Below, piece after piece: positions 25,572 to 33,426 of a stretch of DNA of 64,000 bases. The position numbers were made by a program, and so were the translations under genes. The first letter of the stretch is position 1. Each line of letters starts with the position of its first letter. The notes beneath the pieces were generated by a model, which saw only the letters and a list, made by a program, of their open reading frames with translations, searched no databases and was not told the origin of the DNA. Origin of the DNA: JBELMB01 sp042088665 (lineage in GTDB: Bacteria; Pseudomonadota; Alphaproteobacteria; Rhodobacterales; Rhodobacteraceae). The DNA lies in assembly GCA_042088665.1 (NCBI GenBank), contig JBELMB010000002.1:1-64000 (forward strand). Reading direction: 5' to 3'.

Positions 25572-26062
25572 TCCGCAGCCTCCTTTTGCGCATTGAGCTG
25601 ATCTGCCGAAGCGAGGATCGCCTTGACGATGTTCTGATAGCCGGTGCACCGGCACAGGTTGCCCGCCATGCCAAACCGGACCTCCTGTTCGGTGGGGGTC
25701 GGGTTCTCCTGCAGCAGCCGGTGCGCGCGGGTGATCATCCCCGGCGTGCAAAAACCGCACTGCAGCCCGTGGTGTTCGCGAAACATCTCCTGGATCACAC
25801 CCAGAGAGCCGTCTTCGTTGACCAGCCCCTCCACCGTGGTGACATCCGCGCCATTGGCCTGGGCCACAAAGACCGTACAGGATTTCACCGATTTGCCATC
25901 CATGTCCACCGTGCAGGCCCCGCAATGCGAGGTCTCGCAACCGATGTGCGGCCCGGTGACATTCAGGTTCTCCCGCAGAAAATGGATCAACAGGGTGCGC
26001 GGCTCTGCCAGACCCTCGACGTCCTGCCCGTTCAGCTTCAGTTTGACGTGCATCTTGCTCAT
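25568..26062 (-). CDS. coxS: CO dehydrogenase iron-sulfur subunit
   Basis: A 164-residue subunit carrying two [2Fe-2S] clusters that relay electrons from the Mo-Cu site to FAD. The N-terminal plant-ferredoxin-type cluster ligands are in CETSHCGACTVDMDGKSVKSC; the C-terminal cluster ligands are in CGFCTPGM and CRCTGYQ. Length and both motifs are complete. Overlaps coxL at its end and coxM at its start by four bases each, so the three subunits are translationally coupled. Confidence 0.97.
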   Translation of the reverse strand: MSKMHVKLKLNGQDVEGLAEPRTLLIHFLRENLNVTGPHIGCETSHCGACTVDMDGKSVKSCTVFVAQANGADVTTVEGLVNEDGSLGVIQEMFREHHGLQCGFCTPGMITRAHRLLQENPTPTEQEVRFGMAGNLCRCTGYQNIVKAILASADQLNAQKEAAE

Positions 26063-26901
26063 GCCGACCGCTCCTGTGCGCGTGCAATGGCGCGGCGCAG
26101 AACCACTGCGGCCACGTGTTTCTTGAAGGCGATGGGCCCCTTCATGTCGTCCTGCGGGTCAATGGCTCCCATGACCGCGGTGACACAGCCCTCAACATCG
26201 CCCGAGGCCAGCGCCTCACCCGCCGCGGCCGACCAGACCGGTGTGTCCGACAGGTTCGTCATCGCAACAGATGCCTGCCCGCCACCGATCAGGACAGCCG
26301 CCGCCGCAGTGGCATAGTCACCGATCTTGCGCTTCTGCTTTTCATAGGCGTAGCCCGCCATGCCGGACATCGCGCCGGTCAACGGCAGCGTGATCCGGGT
26401 CAGGATCTCCTCGTCCGAACGCGCCGTGAAATAGGCTGCCTCGTAAAACGACCGCGCCTTCACCTCGCGCGTGCCCTCAGGCCCCTCCAGCGTATAGCTG
26501 GCATCAAGGCACTGCATGAGACCGGGCATGTCATTGCCCGGATCGCCATTGGCCACATTGCCGCCAATCGTGCCGACATAGCGCACTTGCGGGTCCGCGA
26601 TCTGCAAGGAGGCCTCGCGGATCAAGGGCACTTTCGCACCAAGCCCGGCATGCGTGATCAACGCGTGCTGCGTGGTCATGGCACCGATGGTTACGGCCTC
26701 CGCGCCCACCTCGATGCCCTGCAGGCCAGCGATGTCCTGCAAATCGATCAAATGCCCCAGATCCGTCATGCGCAGCTTCATCATCGGGATCAGGCTGTGA
26801 CCGCCTGCGATGACGCGCGCGTCGTCTCCATGTGCTTGCAGAATGGCGAGTGCCGACGCGACGTCGGCGGGTCGATGGTACTCGAACCCGGCTGGTATCA
26901 T
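26059..26901 (-). CDS. coxM: CO dehydrogenase FAD-binding medium subunit
   Basis: A 280-residue flavoprotein subunit of the CO dehydrogenase (LMS)2 enzyme. The FAD pyrophosphate-binding motifs AGGHS (in IAGGHSLIPMMKLR) and TIGGN (in VGTIGGNVANGDPGND) are both present. It passes electrons to the quinone pool. The ATG at 26901 follows GGGAGGA; the longer open frame upstream covers the repeated leader region and shows no similarity. It is the first structural gene, 416 bp after coxC. Confidence 0.95.
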   Translation of the reverse strand: MIPAGFEYHRPADVASALAILQAHGDDARVIAGGHSLIPMMKLRMTDLGHLIDLQDIAGLQGIEVGAEAVTIGAMTTQHALITHAGLGAKVPLIREASLQIADPQVRYVGTIGGNVANGDPGNDMPGLMQCLDASYTLEGPEGTREVKARSFYEAAYFTARSDEEILTRITLPLTGAMSGMAGYAYEKQKRKIGDYATAAAAVLIGGGQASVAMTNLSDTPVWSAAAGEALASGDVEGCVTAVMGAIDPQDDMKGPIAFKKHVAAVVLRRAIARAQERSA

Positions 26902-26914
26902 GATGTCCTCCCTT

Positions 26915-26969
26915 GCCACGCCGTTTTGGGGCGCAGTTTCACACGCCACGCCGTCTCCGGGCGCGGTCT
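26915..26969. repeat. 30-bp-period direct repeat in the coxM leader
   Basis: GCCACGCCGT begins both units (26915 and 26945), followed by a GGGCGC core and a GT-rich end. Period is exactly 30 bp. It lies in the coxM leader next to the ribosome-binding site. Confidence 0.55.
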
Positions 26970-27033
26970 TGACGACAGGGTGTGACAGCCCGCCGCAGCA
27001 ACCAACCCAAGAGCCATGAAAAACAGGCCTGCG

Positions 27034-27067
27034 TGCACGAAATGCGAATAGGCTGCACGAGTTGCGA
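27034..27067. promoter_or_regulatory. Candidate LytTR (CoxC) operator upstream of coxM
   Basis: TGCACGAAATGCGA (27034-27047) and TGCACGAGTTGCGA (27054-27067) differ at two of 14 positions and are spaced 20 bp start to start, close to two helical turns. LytTR-domain regulators bind such direct repeats, and CoxC upstream carries a LytTR domain. Binding is inferred. Confidence 0.5.
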
Positions 27068-27130
27068 CGACCCCAATTCATCAACACCCGACCTCAAGGC
27101 CCGTCGAACACCCAAGGCACCTTTCCCCTG

Positions 27131-27185
27131 CTTCTTTGTTTCAGAAATACTCCACGGGGGCGTGGGGGTGTGAAACCCCCACTGG
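27131..27185. repeat. Dispersed intergenic repeat, copy 3
   Basis: CTTCTTTGTTTCAGAAATAC then TCCACGGGGGCGTGGGGG and a GGGGGTGTGAAACCCCC hairpin. It matches the copy at 23020 over its left half and GGGGGCGTGGGGG block. Confidence 0.65.
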
Positions 27186-27317
27186 ATCGCCGGGCATTGG
27201 GCACCGCGATCTCATGGACGGCACACACCGCTCCAGACCAGCCAAGGCGCAGACCTCAGACACGGGCCGCCAACACCTCCAAGAAACCTCAAAGGCATCG
27301 AGGGCGACAGCATCAAC

Positions 27318-28511
27318 TCACACGCCGAGAGCGTCCCGCACCTGCGGCAGGCGGGACCGGCTGACCGGCACTTTGGCCAAGGCCTCTACCCCGTCGAAAT
27401 AGCACGCCCCCGTGTCCTTGGTGCGCTTGAACTCGGTCACATAGGCCGGGTTGATCAGGTAGCTGCGGTGCGCCCGGATGAAATGCCCCGTGCACAAACG
27501 GGTTTCGGCCTCTGATATCGACCAGGGGCAAAACAGCTTGTCCGGTCCACTGTACAGGATGGTGTAGTGCCCTTCTGCCCGCACTGCCGCAATGGCGCCC
27601 CGATCAAGGAACTGGGTGCGCCCTTCCTTCTCGAAGGGCACCGTTAACGCATCGGGCAGGGGAGGGTCATGAGGATCTGCAGCCTCGTTTGCTGCGACGC
27701 CCTCTGCCTGATCGCCGGATCCTTTGCGCACTGGCTCATGAGACAGGTCGCCGTAGGGAAGGCTCGCCTCGCCAAAGGCCTGCGGAGCAACAGCAGATGT
27801 TTCGGCAGGCCCGATAAAGGTGACACCCGTCAACAAGAACGCGCCGCTGATGAGAAAGGCGGCGACCGTCACCCCCATCGCGAGCACTTCGTTCGACAGC
27901 GTCGGCCCTGCGGCGCTGACAACATCGAGCGGCTCGAACCCGGTCCCCGCCATGGCGATGAAATGCACCGCCCAGACCGAAAGGCCGAAACACACGGTTC
28001 CCAGCAGGATATTGCCCCGTGTCCGCGCTCCATAGGCGATCACGACAGCGAGGATCGACAACGCAATCGCGGCCACCAGCGCCACCGCAATGCCAAAGCC
28101 GGAAAACACCGGTCGGCACAATTCCATCCCAAGCATCCCCACGTAGTGCATCGCAACGATGCCCAACCCCACCGCGGAGCCGGCGGCAGCCATGCTCAGC
28201 CGCGTGCGGGCGCGGAAATGCAGGATCAAAAGGGCCAGTCCCACCATCAGGATGGCGATCAGGGCCGAAACCAGCGTCACCAACCCGTCGTAGTAAAACA
28301 GGATCGGCAGTTGCAGGCCCAACATGGCGACGAAATGCATCGACCAGATGCCGCCCCCCAGCACCACGGCGGCCAGAGCCACGGTCATCTTGCGTTGCGC
28401 CAAGCCCTGGCTCGAGGCCCCCCGCGTCAGGGACAGCCCGGTAAATCCCGCCATGAGCGCAATGGCCAGTGCCGCCGCCACAAGGGCAGCGTTGTGCGAA
28501 AACTCCAACAC
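27318..28511 (-). CDS. coxC: MHYT-LytTR membrane regulator CoxC
   Basis: A 397-residue protein. Residues 1-250 form a seven-helix MHYT sensor domain with three motifs: WSMHFVAMLG, AMHYVGMLG and AVHFIAMAG; their Met/His residues are thought to bind a metal that senses a diatomic gas. A short linker leads to a C-terminal LytTR DNA-binding domain (about 300-397; FLDRGAIAAVRAEGHYTILY, then FIRAHRSYLINPAYV). This domain pairing and the position directly upstream of coxM match CoxC of Oligotropha. It should act at direct repeats before coxM. The second such regulator, CoxH, and coxB/coxG/coxK are not in the window. Confidence 0.9.
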   Translation of the reverse strand: MLEFSHNAALVAAALAIALMAGFTGLSLTRGASSQGLAQRKMTVALAAVVLGGGIWSMHFVAMLGLQLPILFYYDGLVTLVSALIAILMVGLALLILHFRARTRLSMAAAGSAVGLGIVAMHYVGMLGMELCRPVFSGFGIAVALVAAIALSILAVVIAYGARTRGNILLGTVCFGLSVWAVHFIAMAGTGFEPLDVVSAAGPTLSNEVLAMGVTVAAFLISGAFLLTGVTFIGPAETSAVAPQAFGEASLPYGDLSHEPVRKGSGDQAEGVAANEAADPHDPPLPDALTVPFEKEGRTQFLDRGAIAAVRAEGHYTILYSGPDKLFCPWSISEAETRLCTGHFIRAHRSYLINPAYVTEFKRTKDTGACYFDGVEALAKVPVSRSRLPQVRDALGV

Positions 28512-28771
28512 CCTGCGGCCCTCCCCTCCGTAAGGTCGCTTGGTGATAGCAAGTCCCGGCCCGGTTTCAAACCTCCCGATGTGCCAGCGTCAGAGCATCG
28601 TCACGCATATTTGACGGTTGAACCTGTCAATTTCACAGGTCACCGGCGGGATATGTTCCGTGGTCACGAAGCGCGGCGCCCCAGTCAGCCCCAGTCGGCC
28701 CCAGTCGGCCCCGTTCAATCGGGATCAAGACCACGGCCCACCGGACGGGGCGCTCAACCGTGCTTTGTCGG
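28512..28771. other. Gap between glpD end and coxC start
   Basis: A 260-bp non-coding stretch with the coxC promoter expected at its left end. It contains GCCCCAGTCG repeated with a 10-bp period at about 28679-28715 and nothing else recognisable. Confidence 0.4.
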
Positions 28772-30346
28772 TCAGGCTGCTTCGGACGTCCGCACCCCGT
28801 TCATCCAGCCGTCCAGCGCGTTGATCTCTTCGGCGCTCATGCGCAGTCCCAGTTTGCTGCGCCGCCAGACGACATCCTCCGCGGACCGCGCATATTCATG
28901 GCTCATGAGCCAGCGCACCTCTGCCTCGCTCAGTGTTGCGCCAAACATCTGGCCAAGGCCGGCCTCGCTCTGCGCATCCCCCAGAACCACGTGCGCCTCA
29001 GTCCCGTAAGCCCGCACGAGGCGCTGCGCCCAGACGCGTGTCAGGAACGGATAGCGGGTCAACAGCCCTTCCAGCAGATCAGGCACCCCATCGACGGGAA
29101 AATCCCCCCCCGGCAGCGGCACACCGGCGGTCCAGTCGCCCTTTTTCACCGACAGCTGCTCTGCGATCTGTTCCATCGCGCTTTCAGCAAGCCGACGATA
29201 GGTGGTGATCTTGCCGCCAAAGACGCTGAGCAAAGGCGCGCCCTGCGCGTCCACCTTCAACACATAGTCCCGCGTCGCAGCCGAGGCATTCTCTGCCCCG
29301 TCATCATACAGAGGCCGTACGCCGGAATACCGCCAGACAACATCCTGCGCTGTCACCGGTTCTGCAAAGTACCGGTTGGCGAAATCGAGAAGATAAGCCT
29401 CTTCTTCCGGGGTGCACTCCGGCTTGCTATCCGGCGCGCTGTGATCGGCATCCGTGGTGCCGATCAGGGTGAACTCTCCCTCGTAGGGAATGGCAAAGAT
29501 GATGCGCCCATCAGTGCCCTGAAAGAAATAGCACTTGTCGTGATCGTAATGCTTGCGCACCACGATGTGCGAGCCGCGCACAAGCCGCACGCCTTCGCGC
29601 GCGTTCACGCCGATCCGGCTTTGCAAGACATCGCCAACCCAGGGGCCCGCCGCATTCACCAGCATCCGCGCCGCGTGCTGACGCTCTTCTCCGGTTTCGG
29701 CATCGCGCGTGGTGATCTGCCAAAGATCCCCATCCCGCCGCGCCGACAGCACTTCGGTCCGTGTCATCACCTGCGCGCCACGCGCCTCCGCGTCCCGCGC
29801 GTTCAGCACCACAAGGCGGGAATCCTCGACCCAGCAGTCGGAATACTCGAACGCCGTCTCGAAACGATCCTGAAGCGGCGCGCCTTCCGGACTGCCTTTC
29901 AGCTGAACCGTGGTGGTGCCGGGCAATATCTTTCTGCCCCCCAGATGGTCATAAAGGAACAGGCCAAAGCGGATCAGCCACGCGGGTCGCCGCCCTTTCA
30001 TCCACGGCATGACACGCCCGAGAATGCGCGACGTCGGCGTGTTCGATTCAAACCGCATGTCCTTGTGATACGGCAGCACAAAGCGCATCGGCCAACTGAT
30101 ATGCGGCATCGCGCGCAGCAGGACTTCGCGTTCGATCAACGCCTCACGCACAAGCCGGATCTCGAAATACTCGAGATAGCGCAGCCCGCCGTGAAACAGT
30201 TTGGTCGACGAAGACGAGGTCGCCCAGGCAAGATCGGCCTTCTCTGCCAAGGTCACCGAAAGCCCCCGCCCGGCTGCATCCCGCGCGATGCCACAGCCAT
30301 TGATGCCGCCACCGATGATGAAAAGGTCACTGACGTCCTGCGTCAT
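28772..30346 (-). CDS. glpD: Aerobic glycerol-3-phosphate dehydrogenase
   Basis: A 524-residue FAD-dependent, membrane-associated dehydrogenase that oxidises glycerol-3-phosphate to dihydroxyacetone phosphate and reduces quinone. The FAD motif is FIIGGGINGCGIARDAAGRG near the N-terminus; SSSTKLFHGGLRYLE and the GVRPLYDDGAENASAATRDY region are typical GlpD blocks. The C-terminal domain is complete. The start at 30346 gives the standard N-terminus; the frame is open further upstream through the regulatory gap. Divergent from a DeoR-type regulator, the classic glpD/glpR layout. Confidence 0.95.
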   Translation of the reverse strand: MTQDVSDLFIIGGGINGCGIARDAAGRGLSVTLAEKADLAWATSSSSTKLFHGGLRYLEYFEIRLVREALIEREVLLRAMPHISWPMRFVLPYHKDMRFESNTPTSRILGRVMPWMKGRRPAWLIRFGLFLYDHLGGRKILPGTTTVQLKGSPEGAPLQDRFETAFEYSDCWVEDSRLVVLNARDAEARGAQVMTRTEVLSARRDGDLWQITTRDAETGEERQHAARMLVNAAGPWVGDVLQSRIGVNAREGVRLVRGSHIVVRKHYDHDKCYFFQGTDGRIIFAIPYEGEFTLIGTTDADHSAPDSKPECTPEEEAYLLDFANRYFAEPVTAQDVVWRYSGVRPLYDDGAENASAATRDYVLKVDAQGAPLLSVFGGKITTYRRLAESAMEQIAEQLSVKKGDWTAGVPLPGGDFPVDGVPDLLEGLLTRYPFLTRVWAQRLVRAYGTEAHVVLGDAQSEAGLGQMFGATLSEAEVRWLMSHEYARSAEDVVWRRSKLGLRMSAEEINALDGWMNGVRTSEAA

Positions 30347-30385
30347 GGCTGAGTCTCCTTCGTTTTCACGCGCGTTTTGCCAGAA

Positions 30386-30428
30386 TTCGCGCATTTTCGC
30401 AAGCGATGTGCTTTCGATTATGCGCGAA
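30386..30428. promoter_or_regulatory. Inverted repeat in the glpD/glpR gap
   Basis: TTCGCGCA (30386-30393) and TGCGCGAA (30421-30428) are perfect 8-bp inverted arms 27 bp apart in the divergent gap. They could be operator half-sites for the DeoR-type regulator. Evidence is symmetry and position only. Confidence 0.4.
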
Positions 30429-30472
30429 CCCACGTATCATCGATGTAGAACCCGCCAAAACCGAGCATCCCC

Positions 30473-31252
30473 TTGTCCCAAAGCATCCGCCATCCGGAAA
30501 TCCTCGCCCTTGCCCGCCGCGAAGGCCAGGTCAGCGTCGAAGATCTGGCGCAACACTTCGGCGTCACCCTGCAAACCATCCGCCGCGATCTGAGCGATCT
30601 GGCAGAGGCCGGACGGCTGGAGCGGGTGCATGGCGGCGCGGTGCTGCCCTCGGGCACCGCCAACATCGCCTACGAGGCCCGCCGCGCCCTGAACATCGGC
30701 GCAAAGACCGCCATCGCGCGGGCCTGCGCCGCGCGCATCCCGGCGGACAGCGCCGTCTTTCTCAACATCGGCACCAGCACAGAGGCGGTGGCGCAGGCGC
30801 TCTTGTCACATGACCCGCTGATGGTTGTGACCAACAACATGAACGTCGCGCAGATCCTCGCCGCGCACCCGGGGTGCGCGGTGACCCTGACCGGCGGCAC
30901 GCTGCGGCGGGCTGATGGTGGATTGGTCGGGCCGCTTGCCGTGGAAACGATCCGCCAGTTCAAGTTCGACCTCGCCGTGATCGGCTGCTCGGCGCTGGAT
31001 GCAGAGGGCGACGTGCTCGACTATGACATGCAGGAGGTCAGCGTGAGCCAGGCCTTGCTGCGCCATGCACGCCGCGCCATCCTTGTGGCCGACCAGTCCA
31101 AGCTGCAGCGCACCGCGCCTGTGCGGGTGGCCTCGCTGTCACAAATCGACCTGCTGATCACGGATGCGCCCCTGCCAGAGCAACTGGCCCGGGCCTGCAA
31201 CGACTGGCAGACAGAGGTCGAAATCGTCAACGTCCAAGCGCCGTCTGTCTAG
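30473..31252 (+). CDS. glpR: DeoR-family regulator, probable GlpR
   Basis: A 259-residue repressor-type protein. The N-terminal DeoR helix-turn-helix reads SVEDLAQHFGVTLQTIRRDL, followed by the family's LERVHGGAVLP. The C-terminal DeoRC sugar-phosphate sensor domain includes AVFLNIGTSTEAVAQAL, MVVTNNMNVAQIL and a late ILVADQSKLQRTAPVRVA. Glycerol-3-phosphate is the probable effector from its divergence with glpD. Translation starts at TTG (30473); no in-frame ATG fits the domain boundary. Confidence 0.87.
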   Translation: MSQSIRHPEILALARREGQVSVEDLAQHFGVTLQTIRRDLSDLAEAGRLERVHGGAVLPSGTANIAYEARRALNIGAKTAIARACAARIPADSAVFLNIGTSTEAVAQALLSHDPLMVVTNNMNVAQILAAHPGCAVTLTGGTLRRADGGLVGPLAVETIRQFKFDLAVIGCSALDAEGDVLDYDMQEVSVSQALLRHARRAILVADQSKLQRTAPVRVASLSQIDLLITDAPLPEQLARACNDWQTEVEIVNVQAPSV

Positions 31253-31303
31253 GATACAAAGACCACACCTTGGCCGGATCCCTCTCTGCACTAACTCCGG
31301 GGT

Positions 31304-31798
31304 ATGACTGATTGGCGACAGATCCTCGGACTTGTGCTCACGCTCAGCGCCCCGCACGGCGCTGCGGCCTGGACGTTTTCACCGACCCCCATCTGCACGA
31401 TTGAACAGATCGAGGCAGAGATCGCAGTAACCGTCACTTACGATCCGGGCAGCAAGGACTACGCCATCACCCTCACCCGGCCCGGCACCCCATGGGCACC
31501 CGCGCCCGTGTTCGCCATCGCCTTCGCACCCAACGGCCCCACCATTTCCACACCACGCCACCAGATAGACGGCGCGCGCGTGTCCGTGACGGACAGCGGC
31601 TTTGGCAATGTGCTGAACGGTCTGCAATACAATGCAACGGCGACGGCCATTCTGGGCGCCCAGCAGATCACGTTCGACCTTGCAGCTGCCGCACCCGCAG
31701 TCGAAGCTTTCCGCGCCTGCGCCGAGACAGCGCCCATCGCCAGACTGCACCACGATGGGCGGGTGACAAGAACCTCTCAACCTGCGCAACCGACGTAG
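31304..31798 (+). CDS. Small exported protein of unknown function
   Basis: A 164-residue protein with an N-terminal hydrophobic segment (ILGLVLTLSAPHGAAA) that looks like a signal peptide. The rest is predicted beta-rich with Cys near residue 30 (PICTIE) and near 140 (FRACAET), a possible disulfide. I do not recognise a family. The stop codon TAG is the TAG inside a GTAG-type REP-like hairpin, so the present C-terminus may have been set by insertion of that element. Confidence 0.7.
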   Translation: MTDWRQILGLVLTLSAPHGAAAWTFSPTPICTIEQIEAEIAVTVTYDPGSKDYAITLTRPGTPWAPAPVFAIAFAPNGPTISTPRHQIDGARVSVTDSGFGNVLNGLQYNATATAILGAQQITFDLAAAAPAVEAFRACAETAPIARLHHDGRVTRTSQPAQPT

Positions 31799-31818
31799 CG
31801 CGGGGTTCACCCCGCGCG
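31795..31818. repeat. GTAG REP-like hairpin, copy 1
   Basis: GTAG followed by an 8-bp stem (GCGCGGGG...TTCA...CCCCGCGC type). It supplies the stop codon of the upstream rightward ORF. Confidence 0.75.
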
Positions 31819-31833
31819 CCCGGACAGCGCCGT

Positions 31834-32385
31834 CTAGTGCAACCCGTCCAACCCGTGCTTCAGGATGACCGGCACGATCAGGTCCTCCTCATCGGCGAGG
31901 TGCCGCAAGAGAAGCCCTTCGAACCCGGCAAGGTCTTCTCGGAACGCGCCTGCCTCACCGGTCCCGCGCAAGACCCCGTTTGCGCCTTCGGCAAACCGCG
32001 CCAGCAGGCCATCCATCGCGTGATGGTCCCGGTCGAGGATCGCAAAGCCACGCGCCAGTGCCGGATCCCGCGTCTTCAGGATGGGAAAGTAATGCATGTC
32101 CTCGATCTGGTGATGCCCGTGCAACTCCTGCACCAGCATGTTCCCGTAGCGACCAAGCCGCGCCTGCATCTGTTCAGGCGCAATCGTGCCATCCGCCGCT
32201 GCTTCGGCATCGCGGCGCAGAACCTCGCAGATCCTGCGAAATCCGGCGTGACGCTCCAGCCAGAAGGCCACAAGCCCGCCAAACTCTGGATGCGCCTCCC
32301 ATGCGTCGCGCGGGATCTCTTCCACCAGCACCCGCAGCGTTTCGGGCAGACCCGCCCGTCGGTTCAGATCAAGAGTGTTGTCCAT
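31834..32385 (-). CDS. Hemerythrin-domain protein
   Basis: A 183-residue cytoplasmic protein with a hemerythrin-like four-helix bundle. Di-iron ligands are suggested by His in RHAGF, HHQIED, MHYFP, DRDHHAMD and HLADEED. Bacterial members bind O2, NO or iron, or protect against them; the exact role is not deducible. It is followed by a REP-like hairpin and converges with the preceding exported protein. The start is well placed at 32385. Confidence 0.88.
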   Translation of the reverse strand: MDNTLDLNRRAGLPETLRVLVEEIPRDAWEAHPEFGGLVAFWLERHAGFRRICEVLRRDAEAAADGTIAPEQMQARLGRYGNMLVQELHGHHQIEDMHYFPILKTRDPALARGFAILDRDHHAMDGLLARFAEGANGVLRGTGEAGAFREDLAGFEGLLLRHLADEEDLIVPVILKHGLDGLH

Positions 32386-32736
32386 GGCACAAACCTGCCT
32401 CGGAACGGCGCAATGTCAACGCGGGACCCGCCCCCAAGCACCTGAAACCCGGGCCTGCCCATGGCTCTCACCACAACTGAACCTGTCTCCAGACGAACGG
32501 CCCATCGCGGATCCCCCTCAGATACCGCCAACGCGCGCCGCGCTCTCGCCGAAGACCCGCCACAATGGTTCCACAATCCAAACGTAAACGTTGCAAATCG
32601 GTGACAGAAGGTCTCTGCCCCTGCGATCCTGCCGTCAGAACGACGTCCAGAGATCGAGCCCCGCCCGGCAATTTTTGCCCGTGATGCGGCCCGCCCGGAG
32701 CCCCCGGCACAGCAGACGACCTTGAGGATGTGTGAC
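32386..32736. other. Gap without recognised gene
   Basis: A 351-bp divergent region between the hemerythrin gene and the CtrA-like regulator. Open frames here show no family features and are in the antisense direction. Promoters for both neighbours are expected, but I could not pick a specific motif. Confidence 0.4.
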
Positions 32737-33426
32737 ATGCGCTACCTGATCGCAGAAACCGACTGGACCCTGATGACACTGGCCGCAGAACTGGCCTCCA
32801 ACGGGACGCTGATGTCCCGCACGGATTGTGTCGAGGACATTCCCTATTTCATACGACACGCCGGGGCCGACCTTCTGGTGATGGGCGCCGACCAGCTGGG
32901 CGACAAGGCGTTGTCTCTCTCCAGTCTGCGTCGCCTGTGCCCGGAGCTTCCGATCGCCCTCGTCGCGCAGGCCCCCACCCCGGAACAGACCGTGACATGG
33001 CTGAACACCGGTGCGGATTCCGTGATCGACGGCACGATGCCGCCCGAAGAGGCCATCGTGATTCTCGAGGCCGTGACACGCCGTTCGCATGGCCTTGGCC
33101 GTCCGCAGATCGTCTACGGGCCGCTCCGCATCGACCTGCACACCCGCAAGGCCTATATGCTCAGCTGTCCCATGAAACTCAGCCCCAAGCTATACGAACT
33201 GCTGGAATATCTCGCGCTGCGCCCGAGCCAGTTGGTCACGCGGGCCGAGCTTCTGGGCCATATGTATGGCCTCGAAGACGAGCCCGACGCACGGGTGTTT
33301 GACGTCTATGTCTGCAACCTGCGCGCCTGCCTGCAAGCCTCCGACGGGGCGGTGGACATCGAAACCGTGCGCGGCGCAGGCTTTCGCTTTGTCGCGGCCG
33401 AGATGGGCGATTCCGTCGCCGCCTGA
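32737..33426 (+). CDS. CtrA-like winged-helix regulator with degenerate receiver
   Basis: A 229-residue OmpR-family protein. Residues 1-120 resemble a receiver domain (MRYLIAETDW opening), but at the end of strand three, where the phosphorylated Asp should be, the sequence reads DLLVMGADQL with Gly in that place, and no Lys is seen near VIDGTMPPEE where strand five should end. Residues 140-225 are an OmpR winged helix with the CtrA-like block MYGLEDEPDARVFDVYVCNL. It probably works without phosphorylation. No kinase is adjacent. The ATG at 32737 follows GAGG; an ATG at 32728 is also possible. Confidence 0.8.
   Translation: MRYLIAETDWTLMTLAAELASNGTLMSRTDCVEDIPYFIRHAGADLLVMGADQLGDKALSLSSLRRLCPELPIALVAQAPTPEQTVTWLNTGADSVIDGTMPPEEAIVILEAVTRRSHGLGRPQIVYGPLRIDLHTRKAYMLSCPMKLSPKLYELLEYLALRPSQLVTRAELLGHMYGLEDEPDARVFDVYVCNLRACLQASDGAVDIETVRGAGFRFVAAEMGDSVAA

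Larger units (their letters stand above)
26902..27317. other. coxC-coxM intergenic regulatory region
   Basis: No convincing gene in this 416-bp stretch. From right to left it holds: a dispersed repeat with hairpin (27131-27185); a 14-bp direct repeat with 20-bp period (27034-27067); and a 25-bp imperfect direct repeat with 30-bp period (26915-26939 and 26945-26969) ending 14 bp before the coxM start. The coxM promoter is expected here. Confidence 0.6.

Noticed and set aside
25572..26087. An N-terminal extension of coxL of about 170 codons
   Set aside because: It overlaps coxS in another frame and shows no molybdenum-hydroxylase similarity; the ATGA junction at 25568-25571 marks the real start.
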